Origin: an uncultured bacterium
GTDB taxonomy: Bacteria > Verrucomicrobiota > Lentisphaeria > Oligosphaerales > Oligosphaeraceae
DNA length: 64,000 bases
Assembly: GCA_902776645.1 (NCBI GenBank)
Contig: CACYQT010000032.1
Coordinates: forward strand, 17,262-81,261
Direction of reading: 5' to 3'
Below, piece after piece: positions 51,462-60,744 of this stretch (position 1 is the first letter of the stretch; every line of letters begins with the position of its first letter). Below the pieces are notes generated by a model that was not told the DNA's origin, searched no databases, and was given only the letters and a program-made list of their open reading frames with translations. A program made the translations under genes and the position numbers.

Positions 51462-53076
51462 TCACGCATCGGCGAGCGTCGTCTCCGCCCAGCTGTCGAG
51501 GCGGCCTTTCTTCGAATTGAAATTGACACCAACCATCTTGATCGGCAGCCCGCAGGATTGGAATTTCTCGTAGTAGTGGCGGTCGATGATCTGGTTGATT
51601 GCCTTGCGCGACATCCTGTTCAGCTTGAACTCAAAAATATAGACGTTTTTCTGTGTGCGGATGTACGCGTCGATTCGCCCTTCGTTCGTGCGGGATTCCG
51701 CCTCGACGCTCGCGCCCAACAGCTTGAAGACAACGAAGAAGATGGTCTGGTAGTATTTCTCGTTCGGAATATGCATGTCATATGAGATGCAGGCCAGGAA
51801 CGATTGGAAGAGCGTCATGAAACCTGTCAAGTCATCCTTGCGGATGGCGGTTCTCAATTGCCGCGCAAGGCTGGACGCCTCGTCGCCTTGTTTTACGCCC
51901 ACAAGGAAATTCGATGACTTTCTCCGTGAACGTCGCCTGCACCTCCTTGTCGGGAAAATCCAGGCGGTACTGCAGGCCTTCATCTTCGCGACGCACTTCC
52001 TTGATGGTCAGGTAGCCCGTCTGCCAGAGCAGGCCTGTGATGTCCAGACGGTCTAGTTCGTAGGCGGAGAAGACACTTTCGTCGTAGAAGCGGGTCAATG
52101 CCGCCTCATAGTCGTAATCCTGATCCCGCGCCACTTTCAGAAGAAACGACGGCATCCCAGTGCTGTCCCAGTAATTGGCAAAATCATAGTCGTTAAAGAA
52201 AAATTTTGAGACGGACACTGGATTGCAAACATGCGTTTCCGCCTTGGAGAAGCGGTAGCCGTCGTACCATTTCAGCAGCCGCGCCATCAGCTCCTCGTCC
52301 GCAAGGCCGTTCGCCGCCGCCGCCAGTGGGATGCGGTCCGCGAAATACCGGCGGATCTCCGCCTCCGAGAAGCCAAGCATCCCTGCGTAGTCCGTTTTCA
52401 GCGTGATGTCCGTCAGGTTGTTAAGATCCGAGAAAAGCGACACATGCGCGAACTTGCTCACGCCCGTGATGAACGCGAAGCGGACTTTCCCTTCGCATTT
52501 CTTGATGACACTGTAGAACTGTTTGAGCACCTTCAGAAGGTTGCTGGCTTTGGGATTGTCCACGTTGGAGAGAATAGGCTTGTCGTATTCATCGACAAGG
52601 ATAACGACTTGAGCGTCATCGATTTTTTTCGCCGGATCCTTGGCAAGAAGCTCTTGTTTCGCCCTTTTGGCCAGATCGTTGACAAGATTCTTGAACTGGA
52701 TGGCGACTCCCTTCCCCCGTAGCGAAATCGTGTTCTCATCCGCAGCATCCTCCAGCATGGAGGATAATTGGTCATTTAGTTCTCCGACGCTGTCCACGCC
52801 TGCATCACTGAAATCCAGATGGATGACGGGATATGTTTTCCAGTCGTAATCCATTTTATCGATGGCGAGTCCCTTGAAGAGCTCGCGCCGCCCTTGGAAG
52901 ATGGTCTTCAGCGTCGAAACCAGCAACGATTTCCCGAAACGCCGTGGACGGGAGAGGAAATACTCCCCTTTTTTGGGGCACACCAGATTCCAGACATACG
53001 AGGTCTTGTCAACATACAGGAAATCATTCGCGATGATCCCCGGAAAATCAAATGTGCTGGTGTCGATGTTTTTCAT
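51462..53076 (-). pseudogene. AAA-ATPase-like / PDDEXK_9 protein, frameshifted
   Basis: Two overlapping frames make one protein of about 535 residues. The upstream part is AAA-ATPase_like: FPGIIANDFLYVDKTSYVW, FLSRPRRFGKSLLVSTLKTI (P-loop-like), VVILVDEYDKPIL, FAFITGVSKFAHVSLFSDLNNL and GYLTIKEV. At GAATTTCC (51905-51912) one extra T shifts the frame. Removing it joins EKVIE to FLVGVKQGDEASSLARQL and on to the nuclease domain GRIDAYIRTQKNVYIFEFKL (PD-(D/E)XK: Asp, then E-F-K). The family is common in Bacteroidota and PVC gut bacteria; role unknown. The T-run could also mean an assembly error or slippage. ATG 53076 has GGGGGAAG just before it. Confidence 0.7.
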
Positions 53077-53237
53077 GCTTCCCCCGCATGCAGGCTGCAA
53101 ACGATAGTTCTCTGATTATCTTTTTAATATATGATACTTATACTGTTTGGCAAATGTGTTTTTCCATTGTCTTGATTGTTTTCTTTATAGCTCTAAAATA
53201 ACCAAGACAAAAAACAGTCCTAAAAAGTTAAAATCAC

Positions 53238-53281
53238 TTGCAGAACATTGAAAGGCCATTATATTAACTAACGTTTGTTAA
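53238..53281 (+). promoter_or_regulatory. tetR promoter and 18-bp palindromic operator
   Basis: TTGCAG at 53238-53243, 16 bp, TATATT at 53260-53265. TTAACTAACGTTTGTTAA at 53264-53281 is a palindrome with two mismatches and overlaps the -10 and the start site, the place expected for TetR autorepression. The same -35/-10 build and half-site recur before arsR (57985-58024). Confidence 0.75.
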
Positions 53282-53304
53282 CCAAGACCGAAAAGGCATG
53301 GAAT

Positions 53305-53880
53305 ATGAAGCAGGAACTGACACCAAGACAGAATGAGATCGTGGATACGGCGTTGCATCTGATAGCGGAAGGCGGCATCGGCAATCTGACGATCCGCCAC
53401 ATCAGTAAAAGGCTCAATCTGACGGAGGCTGGCTTGTATTGTCATTTCAATGGCAAACTGGAAATCATCCAGGCTCTCGTGTCGCGTTTTGAAGGTGAAG
53501 TGGATGAGAAGGAAGGAAGGTTGCATGGCTGGGCCGCTGTCGAGTCGGCCATGGCAAGACGGACGGAACTGGTTTTGGCAACCCCTGATTTGGCCCACGT
53601 GGTATTTGCGGAGGAACTGTTCCAAGGGGACAAAGAAGTGGCGCAACTTCTTTTTGGAATGATGCAACGCCATCGCGAAATGTTCCTTCGTCATTTCAAG
53701 GAAGCCATCGAGGCTGATGAAATACGTGACGACATTCCTTTAGACACACTTTTTCGATTGGTCATTGGTCCACTCCGCCTTCTCATCAAGCAATGGGGGC
53801 TGTCCAATGGGGCGTTTGACCTGCAGGAGAAATGTCATGAACTTCAGGAGAGCTTGAAAAAACTTCTGGCAAAGAAATGA
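53305..53880 (+). CDS. TetR-family regulator
   Basis: A 191-residue repressor type. The HTH is in the N-terminal domain: [53 protein letters not shown]. The ligand domain is less conserved ([21 protein letters not shown]). I chose ATG 53305; the longer frame starts at a TTG inside the operator. It lies 58 bp upstream of hcp on the same strand. With an operator at its own promoter and a matching half-site before arsR, it may control hcp and the exporter cassette. Its ligand is unknown. Confidence 0.85.
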   Translation: MKQELTPRQNEIVDTALHLIAEGGIGNLTIRHISKRLNLTEAGLYCHFNGKLEIIQALVSRFEGEVDEKEGRLHGWAAVESAMARRTELVLATPDLAHVVFAEELFQGDKEVAQLLFGMMQRHREMFLRHFKEAIEADEIRDDIPLDTLFRLVIGPLRLLIKQWGLSNGAFDLQEKCHELQESLKKLLAKK

Positions 53881-53938
53881 TATTAAACAACTTAAGATAG
53901 GATCCATTCTAACAAAATTGAACATAGGAGACAAAGCT

Positions 53939-55573
53939 ATGGAAAACAAGATGTTCTGCTTTCAATGTCAGGAAACAGCCGGTTGCAAAGGCTGCACCAT
54001 CAGCGGAGTATGCGGAAAGAAGCCTGAAGTTGCCGCGATGCAGGATTTGCTCGTATATGTCACAAAAGGTCTCTCTGCCGTCACAACCAGACTTCGCACG
54101 GAAAGGAAGCCTGTTTCCGCGGAAATCAACCACTTGGTCACAGTCAATCTCTTCATCACCATTACCAACGTGAATTTCGACCGCGAGGCGATCATCCGTG
54201 CCATCGTCCATACGCTTGATGTGAAACGTTCGTTGCTGACGCAACTTACCAATACAACGGGACTGCCTGAGGCCGCAACATGGGATGCGCAACAGTCGGA
54301 TTTCGACGTCAAGGCGGCGACCGTCGGCGTGCTTTCGACCGCTGATGAAGATATCCGCAGCCTCCGCGAACTCATCGTCTATGGCCTCAAAGGACTTGCC
54401 GCTTATTCCAAGCATGCCAATGCATTGATGCAGGATGACGCTGAAATCGACGCCTTTATCCAATCCACTCTCGCAAAGACACTTGACGATTCACTGGATG
54501 CCGCCGCTCTCACAGCTCTTGCATTGGAGACCGGCAAGTTTGGTGTACAGGGCATGGCGTTGCTGGACAAGGCGAATACCGACGCCTACGGCAATCCAGA
54601 AATCACAGAGGTGGATCTTGGAGTCCGCAACCGCCCGGGCATCTTGATTTCCGGCCATGACCTGCGCGATTTGGAGATGCTTCTGGAACAGTCCGCCGGA
54701 CAGGGGATTGACATCTACACGCATTCGGAAATGCTTCCCGCGCACTACTATCCTGCGTTCAAGAAATACCCGCATTTCGCAGGAAACTACGGCAATGCCT
54801 GGTGGAAGCAGAAAGAGGAATTCGAAAAGTTCCATGGCCCTATCCTAATGACCACCAACTGCGTCATCCCGCCGGCAGAAAGCTATCGCAATCGTCTCTG
54901 GACGACGGGCGCGGTCGGCGTCACGGGATGCAACCATATCGCCGACGAATATGGAAAGGAAAAAGATTTTTCTGGTATTATCGCTCAAGCTAAAGGCTGC
55001 CAGCCGCCTGAACAGCTTGAAACAGGAAAAATTGTCGGCGGATTCGCTCATAAGCAAGTCTTCGCCTTGGCGGACAAAGTGGTCGCCGCCGTCAAATCGG
55101 GAGCCATTCGCAAGTTCGTTGTGATGGCTGGTTGCGACGGTCGGATGAAATCCCGCGAATACTATGCGGAATTCGCGAAAAAGTTGCCAAAAGATGTCGT
55201 GATTCTGACGGCTGGATGCGCGAAATACAAATATAACAAGTTGCCGCTCGGCGACATCGGTGGCATCCCCCGTGTCTTGGACGCTGGCCAATGCAACGAT
55301 TCCTATTCGCTCGCGCTTATCGCATTGAAGCTCAAGGAAGTCTTTGGACTCGACGATATCAACAAGCTGCCCATCGCGTTCAACATCGCCTGGTATGAGC
55401 AGAAGGCGGTCATCGTCCTGCTGGCGTTGCTTTATCTCGGCGTGAAGAACATCCATCTTGGACCGACGCTGCCCGCCTTCCTCTCGCCAAATGTGGCGAA
55501 GGTGCTAATCGATAATTTCGGTATCGCCGGAATCGGCACAGTTGACGACGATATCAAATTGTTGATTGGATAA
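53939..55573 (+). CDS. hcp: Hydroxylamine reductase (hybrid-cluster protein)
   Basis: A 544-residue Hcp. The N-terminal cluster is [20 protein letters not shown] (CxxC plus two later Cys). Further ligands of the hybrid Fe-S-O cluster are in the C-terminal part: [68 protein letters not shown]. The family reduces hydroxylamine and, in E. coli, handles nitric oxide. It is cytosolic and oxygen-sensitive, fitting an anaerobe. AGGAG (53926-53930) lies 8 bases before ATG 53939. hcr is absent. Confidence 0.95.
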   Translation: MENKMFCFQCQETAGCKGCTISGVCGKKPEVAAMQDLLVYVTKGLSAVTTRLRTERKPVSAEINHLVTVNLFITITNVNFDREAIIRAIVHTLDVKRSLLTQLTNTTGLPEAATWDAQQSDFDVKAATVGVLSTADEDIRSLRELIVYGLKGLAAYSKHANALMQDDAEIDAFIQSTLAKTLDDSLDAAALTALALETGKFGVQGMALLDKANTDAYGNPEITEVDLGVRNRPGILISGHDLRDLEMLLEQSAGQGIDIYTHSEMLPAHYYPAFKKYPHFAGNYGNAWWKQKEEFEKFHGPILMTTNCVIPPAESYRNRLWTTGAVGVTGCNHIADEYGKEKDFSGIIAQAKGCQPPEQLETGKIVGGFAHKQVFALADKVVAAVKSGAIRKFVVMAGCDGRMKSREYYAEFAKKLPKDVVILTAGCAKYKYNKLPLGDIGGIPRVLDAGQCNDSYSLALIALKLKEVFGLDDINKLPIAFNIAWYEQKAVIVLLALLYLGVKNIHLGPTLPAFLSPNVAKVLIDNFGIAGIGTVDDDIKLLIG

Positions 55574-55575
55574 CG

Positions 55576-55674
55576 ATGAAGCGGAATCGGAAATCCGTAA
55601 AACGCTACATCAAGGTGCTGTTGTTTGTGGCCATGCTTCTGTTGGGTTGGCGATATGCCGGGGAAAGGTATTAA
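55576..55674 (+). CDS. Small membrane peptide after hcp
   Basis: A 32-residue ORF starts 2 bp after the hcp stop. It has a basic head (KRNRKSVKRYIK) and a hydrophobic helix (VLLFVAMLLLGWRY), then AGERY. This is the layout of a single-pass small membrane protein. No separate Shine-Dalgarno is visible, so it would be made by translational coupling with hcp. Too short for family recognition; chance occurrence cannot be excluded. A 28-bp tandem repeat begins at its stop codon. Confidence 0.45.
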   Translation: MKRNRKSVKRYIKVLLFVAMLLLGWRYAGERY

Positions 55675-55729
55675 TTCACCAGTTTTGGGGAGTTATGGGT
55701 TATTCACCAATTTTGGGGAGTTACGGGTA
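55674..55729 (+). repeat. 28-bp tandem duplication after hcp
   Basis: Units 55674-55701 and 55702-55729 are identical except for two bases; the core is TTTTGGGGAGTTA(T/C)GGGT. It lies between the small ORF and the terminator and has no reading frame. Confidence 0.9.
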
Positions 55730-55759
55730 AAGAATCATTCGCCTGAATTTCGTTTTTCT

Positions 55760-55803
55760 ACGCCCCCTTTCGTGGATTTGATTCCGAAAGGGGGCGTTTT
55801 TTT
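55760..55803 (+). terminator. Terminator of the tetR-hcp unit
   Basis: Exact 13-bp arms ACGCCCCCTTTCG (55760-55772) and CGAAAGGGGGCGT (55785-55797), with T-run 55797-55803. Confidence 0.92.
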
Positions 55804-55854
55804 GTCTAGAAGAGATTTTTCACAAAAAACTACTATTTATATCGTGATTGAAGA

Positions 55855-57774
55855 TTACTCAAAGGAGAGGTCGTCCACAAAGCATTCGAAGGCATGGCCT
55901 TCCGGCGGGATTTTGAAATAAATTTCCAAGACGATTTCCAATGGAGGGCCGTCTTGCACATGGTTGAGATTGCCGCCGCTGATTTCCACTGGCGGCTTTT
56001 TGGAGATGTCCCACGTGATGCGTTTCCAACCGTCCCAGTCCAGCTTCTCCATCGGACCGTAGAAGCATTCGCCGTCTTTGTCCCGAATACGCAGACGGAA
56101 TGAATTGCCCTGTTTCGCGCCATAAAGCATGCATGAGACGTGTTTTAGGGGGGCTTCACAGTCCTGGAACTGCACGGTGAACAGCTTGAGATAGCATGAA
56201 TAAGGCGCTGCGGCAGGCGGGAATTGCATCGTGACTTTGGCGGATTGGGCTCCCGATGCGGCCTGTTCGCGAGACAAAACCGAACTCCCTTTGACTTTTG
56301 CGTCCATCTGGGCGTTGTTCATGTAGAAGCGAGACCACGGGTTGAAAGTCTCGAAATCAAAATCATGTCTGGCAGTAACTGATTTGGCTGCCAGAAGATC
56401 TTCCGGCGGTTTTGGAATGAACGGAAGATCAACAGGCGACGCAAAGCCTGGCGTTTTGAGTTCTTTACGGAACTGGAGAATGGGGCTTCGGACACGGTAT
56501 TTGTCATTGAAACGCGCCTCCTGGACGATATTGGTGGCATCCCCCAGAGCGTCCCGAAGAGAATCTCCTTCCAGTTTACGGTCGCCCCAAATCATCGGCG
56601 CAGGCGAAAAGACACATGACACGGCCGTGAGTGTCGCATCCTTTCCCACGATGTTTTGGCCGACATTGGCTAAGGCGCACAGCACCAGATGGATAGCGCC
56701 TTTTTCTTCAACATCGATTCCCGTCTCTGTATTGACGAAGGTGCATTGAAAAGCGGTGACGTCGGCCTTGCCTTTGGCCTGCAGCGTCGCTCCATGGCCG
56801 CCGCACACCAGCACGTCTTTGAGATAGGCTCTTGCATTTTCCAGAGGATTGTCCTTTTTAAGACCCATGTAGGTGGCTCCGTTGGTGGCGAACCGCAGCT
56901 GCATCTCGCCGTTGTTGCGGAACATCGAATCTTCAATGGAGCGCATGCCGCCATGGAAGTCGCCGCCGATGGAGCGATTGTCTTCACTGAGCACGCCGAA
57001 GAAGGAAGAACGGGAGATGGAGATATCCTGTATGCCAAAATCGTTATGGTGCAGATGCGCGCCATAAAGACAGGCCTGGACGTCTTCATGGATGGAAAAA
57101 CCGTCGTCACCGTTCCAGCGGGAGATCAAATTACGGAAAATCAGCCCCCGGCAACTGCCATGGGCGTTCACGCCGTCATTGGCGAAATTTTCTGTAATAA
57201 TATTGTTGACAACGACATAGTTATGATTGAGAAGAACGACTCCAGACTCTTTGTAAGTTCCGTAAAATTCCTTTTCCGTCGGCTTTTCCCCTGCCGCGGC
57301 CCGATAGTAGATGCCGTTTTTATTCCAGACGGCTTCCCCCTCCTTCAGATCCTGCGGCTTTGTTTGGAAATGGACGGAAATCATCCGACCATCTCCACTG
57401 AAGAGCCTTGGGCGCAAGGCCCCCGTCTGCACATGGTTCGCATTGAGCCACAAGTCGTCCTCAATATGCTTCCAGTTGTCGGCGGGGACTTTTTCCCTGC
57501 CGGAAAGGATGGAGCCGTTGGCTTCAACCGTTACAGGTGCGGATGGTGTGCCACTATGTTGGAAGATCATGGATTCGTGGAAGATGCAACCAGAAGCCAT
57601 GATCAGTGTATCGCCCGGCGACAGTTTGGACATGGCTTGGCGAATGGTCTTGAAAGGCTTGTCTGACGACAAGCCGTCATGGCTGTCATCTCCGATGATA
57701 TTGTTCACATAATAGACGGATGCCGTACAGTTTATTGCAAGCATCAGGATTCCAATCAACCATATAATTTTCAT
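55855..57774 (-). CDS. Secreted right-handed beta-helix protein with C-terminal jelly-roll domain
   Basis: A 639-residue exported protein. Signal peptide KIIWLIGILMLAINCTAS is followed by VYYVNNIIGDDSHDGLSSDKPFKTI, the usual start of exported beta-helix proteins (DUF1565-like). Coils include VVVNNIITENFANDGVNAHG, LISRWNGDDGFSIHEDV, VSCVFSPAP and others. About residues 480-639 form a jelly-roll, carbohydrate-binding-like domain (FDFETFNPWSRFYMNN, FRLRIRDKDGECFYGP, GWKRITWDIS). Two Asp in NGDDGFSIHE could be catalytic or bind calcium. Probable polysaccharide-acting or -binding protein. It faces hcp convergently across the terminator. Confidence 0.75.
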   Translation of the reverse strand: MKIIWLIGILMLAINCTASVYYVNNIIGDDSHDGLSSDKPFKTIRQAMSKLSPGDTLIMASGCIFHESMIFQHSGTPSAPVTVEANGSILSGREKVPADNWKHIEDDLWLNANHVQTGALRPRLFSGDGRMISVHFQTKPQDLKEGEAVWNKNGIYYRAAAGEKPTEKEFYGTYKESGVVLLNHNYVVVNNIITENFANDGVNAHGSCRGLIFRNLISRWNGDDGFSIHEDVQACLYGAHLHHNDFGIQDISISRSSFFGVLSEDNRSIGGDFHGGMRSIEDSMFRNNGEMQLRFATNGATYMGLKKDNPLENARAYLKDVLVCGGHGATLQAKGKADVTAFQCTFVNTETGIDVEEKGAIHLVLCALANVGQNIVGKDATLTAVSCVFSPAPMIWGDRKLEGDSLRDALGDATNIVQEARFNDKYRVRSPILQFRKELKTPGFASPVDLPFIPKPPEDLLAAKSVTARHDFDFETFNPWSRFYMNNAQMDAKVKGSSVLSREQAASGAQSAKVTMQFPPAAAPYSCYLKLFTVQFQDCEAPLKHVSCMLYGAKQGNSFRLRIRDKDGECFYGPMEKLDWDGWKRITWDISKKPPVEISGGNLNHVQDGPPLEIVLEIYFKIPPEGHAFECFVDDLSFE

Positions 57775-57882
57775 GAGTGCCTCTCTTTGGTTTTCACATG
57801 TCAGTGCATATCCACATTATATATGGTATAATCCTTTTTGCAAACGGACTGCAACCATCACCCTTTCATTTCCCATTCTTTT

Positions 57883-57938
57883 CCAAAGACAATAAAAACC
57901 GCAAAAAGTCTAGACAATTTGCGGTTGAATCCGCAAAA
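57883..57938 (+). repeat. 56-bp direct repeat, left copy
   Basis: 54 of 56 bases match 62697-62752, in the same orientation. The element holds AACCGCAAA...TTTGCGGTT and TTGCGG-TTGAAT-CCGCAA, so it can fold into alternative hairpins. Together the copies flank the arsR-exporter-chromate transporter genes. Confidence 0.85.
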
Positions 57939-57984
57939 GTTTTCCTAAAACAGCTGTCTAGATGTTCAAATCTGATTAGTCATG

Positions 57985-58024
57985 TTGCTAATTAGTGTGA
58001 AGACTTTATATTAACTAATGTTTT
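57985..58024 (+). promoter_or_regulatory. arsR promoter with tetR-like half-site
   Basis: TTGCTA (57985-57990), 16 bp, TATATT (58007-58012), followed by AACTAATGTTTT. This repeats the spacing and most bases of the tetR promoter at 53238-53281. A further imperfect repeat CTGATTAG/CTAATTAG (57972-57979, 57988-57995) near the -35 could be the ArsR site. Confidence 0.6.
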
Positions 58025-58056
58025 GAAAATCACTGTCAGAGAAAGGATATGAAGAT

Positions 58057-58422
58057 ATGAACACGGTAAAAACACTGAAGGCGCTGGCCAACGATACAAG
58101 ACTGGAGATCGTGCGCATGCTTCTCGGAAAAGCAATGTGCATCCATGCTCTGGCACGACATTTCCATGTCTCTGAACCGACAATCTGCGTTCATGTCCGT
58201 TTGCTTAGGGAGGCGGAGCTTGTGTCGGGCGAAAGGAGAGGATATTTCGTCCACTACAGGGCGAACAGGGAAGCCATACAGGAATTAATAACCTGTTTTA
58301 CCGATTTATCCAACATCGAACAAACCTCTTGCCAAGACTGCCACTGCCATGCAAAGGGAAGTTGCCACTGCCAGTCGAAAGGAAACCACAACCATGAAAC
58401 ATCATCTGAAGACCGCAATTAA
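58057..58422 (+). CDS. ArsR-family regulator with Cys/His-rich tail
   Basis: A 121-residue winged-helix repressor: TVKTLKALANDTRLEIVRMLL, then the recognition helix HFHVSEPTICVHVRLLREAEL and the wing GERRGYFVHYRAN. The C-terminal 30 residues contain CQDCHCH, CHCQ and HNHE, a likely metal-binding tail that ordinary ArsR proteins lack. It should release DNA when a metal or thiol-reactive agent binds. The exporter adaptor gene begins inside its 3' end (28-bp overlap), so they are one operon. Confidence 0.85.
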   Translation: MNTVKTLKALANDTRLEIVRMLLGKAMCIHALARHFHVSEPTICVHVRLLREAELVSGERRGYFVHYRANREAIQELITCFTDLSNIEQTSCQDCHCHAKGSCHCQSKGNHNHETSSEDRN

Positions 58423-59545
58423 GATTCTATTTCTTGTCATCGTGGCTGGCATCGTCTATTACCATTTTCGTCTGTCGCCAGTTTCCGTCCAGACGGCCAT
58501 TCCCAAACAACAGGATTTAATGGACACCGTTTTCGGTACGGGAACATTGGAGGCGAAAACCGTCGTGTCCATCAGCCCAAGAAGCACGGGACAGCTTGTG
58601 GAATTATTTGCTGACCAAGGAGATAATGTCAAGACAGGACAGACGCTCTGCAAGATGGCTGCGGACGATTTGAAACAGCAACTAAAAATGTCTGAAAACG
58701 AACTTGAAGTAACGAAGGCGACCATCAAGCGTCTGGACGCGGAAATCGCCTCGGCGCAAGCGACATACGACTACACGGAACTGGCTTTTCAGCGTAGTGA
58801 GCGACTGTTCAAGGCAAATGTCGAGACACAGGCGGATTTTGACAAACAGACGGAAGCCCGAAAAGTCGCAGCGTCCGCCCTCGCCCGTGCGCAAGCCCAG
58901 AAAAACGAAGCGGAATTGACGATGGTGAAGCAATCCGCCCAAATTGAATACAATCGGACAAAACTGGCGGAGACGATATTGACGTCGCCCTTCGATGGCG
59001 TGGTCATTCGGCGGAATCGTGAGAGCGGTGCAGTCGTCAATCCAGGCGTCTCCATCATGGAAATTGCGGCAACCGATGAAATCTGGGCCTCCGTCTGGGT
59101 TGATGAAATCGCCATATCGAAGTTGAAGATCGGTCAAAAGGCGCAGGTCGTCTTCCGTTCGCAGCCAAATCAGCCGTATTCCGCCACGGTACGGCGTTTG
59201 TCAAGGGAAACGGATCGCGAGACGCGGGAATTCATGGTCGATCTGGCATTGGAGAAACTGCCTGACAATTGGACACTGGGACAACGTCTAGAAGCTAACA
59301 TCATGATACAGAAGCTTGAAGGCAGACTTTGCGTTCCGACAAAATTGATCCGTTGGGAAAAGAACAGCCCCTTTATTCTAGTGTTGGACAATGGTAGGAT
59401 CGGCAAACGTCCACTGAAACTTGGCCTTCAGACAAAGATGGCGACGGAAATCATCGAAGGGCTTTCCACCGATGACAGACTCGTCCTTTTCCCTGATGAC
59501 CATCTGCCGCATATCGGCCGGAAAGCAGAGGTGCGTGAACCATGA
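58394..59545 (+). CDS. HlyD/DevB-type periplasmic adaptor of an ABC exporter
   Basis: A 383-residue membrane-fusion protein. One N-terminal helix (IKILFLVIVAGIVYYHF); a lipoyl half GTGTLEAKTVVSISPRSTGQLVELFADQGDNV; a long coiled-coil hairpin (KATIKRLDAEIASAQATYDYTELAF, ALARAQAQKNEAELTM); the second lipoyl half TSPFDGVVIRRNRESGAVV; then beta-barrel and membrane-proximal parts. It links an inner-membrane exporter to an outer-membrane channel; no TolC-like gene lies nearby. ATG 58394 chosen, as the longer ORF start lies inside arsR. The stop overlaps the permease start. Confidence 0.85.
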   Translation: MKHHLKTAIKILFLVIVAGIVYYHFRLSPVSVQTAIPKQQDLMDTVFGTGTLEAKTVVSISPRSTGQLVELFADQGDNVKTGQTLCKMAADDLKQQLKMSENELEVTKATIKRLDAEIASAQATYDYTELAFQRSERLFKANVETQADFDKQTEARKVAASALARAQAQKNEAELTMVKQSAQIEYNRTKLAETILTSPFDGVVIRRNRESGAVVNPGVSIMEIAATDEIWASVWVDEIAISKLKIGQKAQVVFRSQPNQPYSATVRRLSRETDRETREFMVDLALEKLPDNWTLGQRLEANIMIQKLEGRLCVPTKLIRWEKNSPFILVLDNGRIGKRPLKLGLQTKMATEIIEGLSTDDRLVLFPDDHLPHIGRKAEVREP

Positions 59546-60744
59546 ATCTGGCTCTCAAGGACATACGCTTCAAGTTCGGAAGATTCATGCTGACCACGTT
59601 CGGCATCAGTCTTCTGCTGATGGTCGTCATGGGCATGGGGGGAATCTATCGTGGACTCATCCAGGAGGCCACGCTGATTATCGACCGTGCGGGAGCGGAC
59701 ATCTGGGTCGTTCAGAAAGACACGAAAGGCCCGTTTGCGGAAGTGTCGAAACTGCCGCGCAATATGGAGTACCGCATCGCTGCAATGGAAGGCGTGGAAT
59801 CGGCAACCGCGTTTGTCTCCCATACGGTCCAACGTGATTTTCAAGGGCGCGTCATCCGCATGACGATTCAAGGCCTGCCCGACGACGGTCGTTGGCTTCC
59901 GCTGCTTAAAGGGCGGCCACTTCGAGACGGCCATTTTGAGATGCTCGCGGATAAATCCGCGAAGTTGCCGCTTGGAACACGAATCCGTCTCGGAAAGGAT
60001 GTTTACGAAGTGGTCGGTATCACAGGCCAGATGAATGCACCGTCAGGGGACGCCATGGTTTTCGTCACCTTAAATGACGCGTTATCCATACAAGACGATA
60101 CACCTGCGGAAGCTATCCGCTCCGAACGCGAAGCACGTGTAAGACGTTTTGATTCCATGCCTTATGGAAGCACATCCGCCGAACATGCAGAAACGCTCCG
60201 CAGTCCGTCGAAACATCCTGCGGCATTGCCTGGACGGCGTATCAGCGCCGTTCTTGTAAAGGTCCGCAAAGGCTGGAATACAGAGGAACTGCTTCGTCGT
60301 CTTCGTGAACTTCCAGATGTCTCAGCCCATACGGCCGACGGCGAACGGCAGATCATGTTGGGAGGTTTTGTGGCGCGTTCTCGTCGCCAAATCAGACTCT
60401 TCCGCACCATTCTGCTCATCGTTTCAACGGTTGTCATGACGTTGGTACTATTCATGCTCACGATGGACAAAGTGCATGACATTGCCATGCTGAAGTTGCT
60501 TGGCGCGCGAAATGGCGTCATGATCGAAATGATTCTCACACAGGCATTATTAATAGGTTGTCTCGCCTTCGGCATTGCACGATTTCTTGGACAATGGGCT
60601 TATCCGCTGTTTCCGCGGCGCGTCGTTCTAGTCACCGCTGATTTGTGGCTTCTTTTTGCCATTGTCGTGGGCGTTTCCATTCTCGCAAGCATAGCCGGTG
60701 TGGTGAAGGCAATGCTGACGGATGCAGGGGAGGTGCTCTCATGA
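59542..60744 (+). CDS. FtsX/DevC-type ABC exporter permease
   Basis: A 400-residue permease with four membrane helices: one near the N terminus (FMLTTFGISLLLMVVMGMGGI) and three near the end (LFRTILLIVSTVVMTLVLFML, MILTQALLIGCLAFGIARFL, LWLLFAIVVGVSILASIAGVV). Between them lies a large MacB-PCD-like periplasmic domain (ADIWVVQKDTKGPFAEVSKLP). The order adaptor-permease-ATPase matches the DevBCA type. The cargo is not identified; glycolipids and macrolides are known family cargos. It overlaps both neighbours by 4 bp. Confidence 0.85.
   Translation: MNLALKDIRFKFGRFMLTTFGISLLLMVVMGMGGIYRGLIQEATLIIDRAGADIWVVQKDTKGPFAEVSKLPRNMEYRIAAMEGVESATAFVSHTVQRDFQGRVIRMTIQGLPDDGRWLPLLKGRPLRDGHFEMLADKSAKLPLGTRIRLGKDVYEVVGITGQMNAPSGDAMVFVTLNDALSIQDDTPAEAIRSEREARVRRFDSMPYGSTSAEHAETLRSPSKHPAALPGRRISAVLVKVRKGWNTEELLRRLRELPDVSAHTADGERQIMLGGFVARSRRQIRLFRTILLIVSTVVMTLVLFMLTMDKVHDIAMLKLLGARNGVMIEMILTQALLIGCLAFGIARFLGQWAYPLFPRRVVLVTADLWLLFAIVVGVSILASIAGVVKAMLTDAGEVLS

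Noticed and set aside
53881..53938. Second TetR operator before hcp
   Set aside because: TTAAACAACTTAA has some symmetry but lacks the ACGT centre, and no promoter hexamers are near; hcp is more likely read through from tetR.
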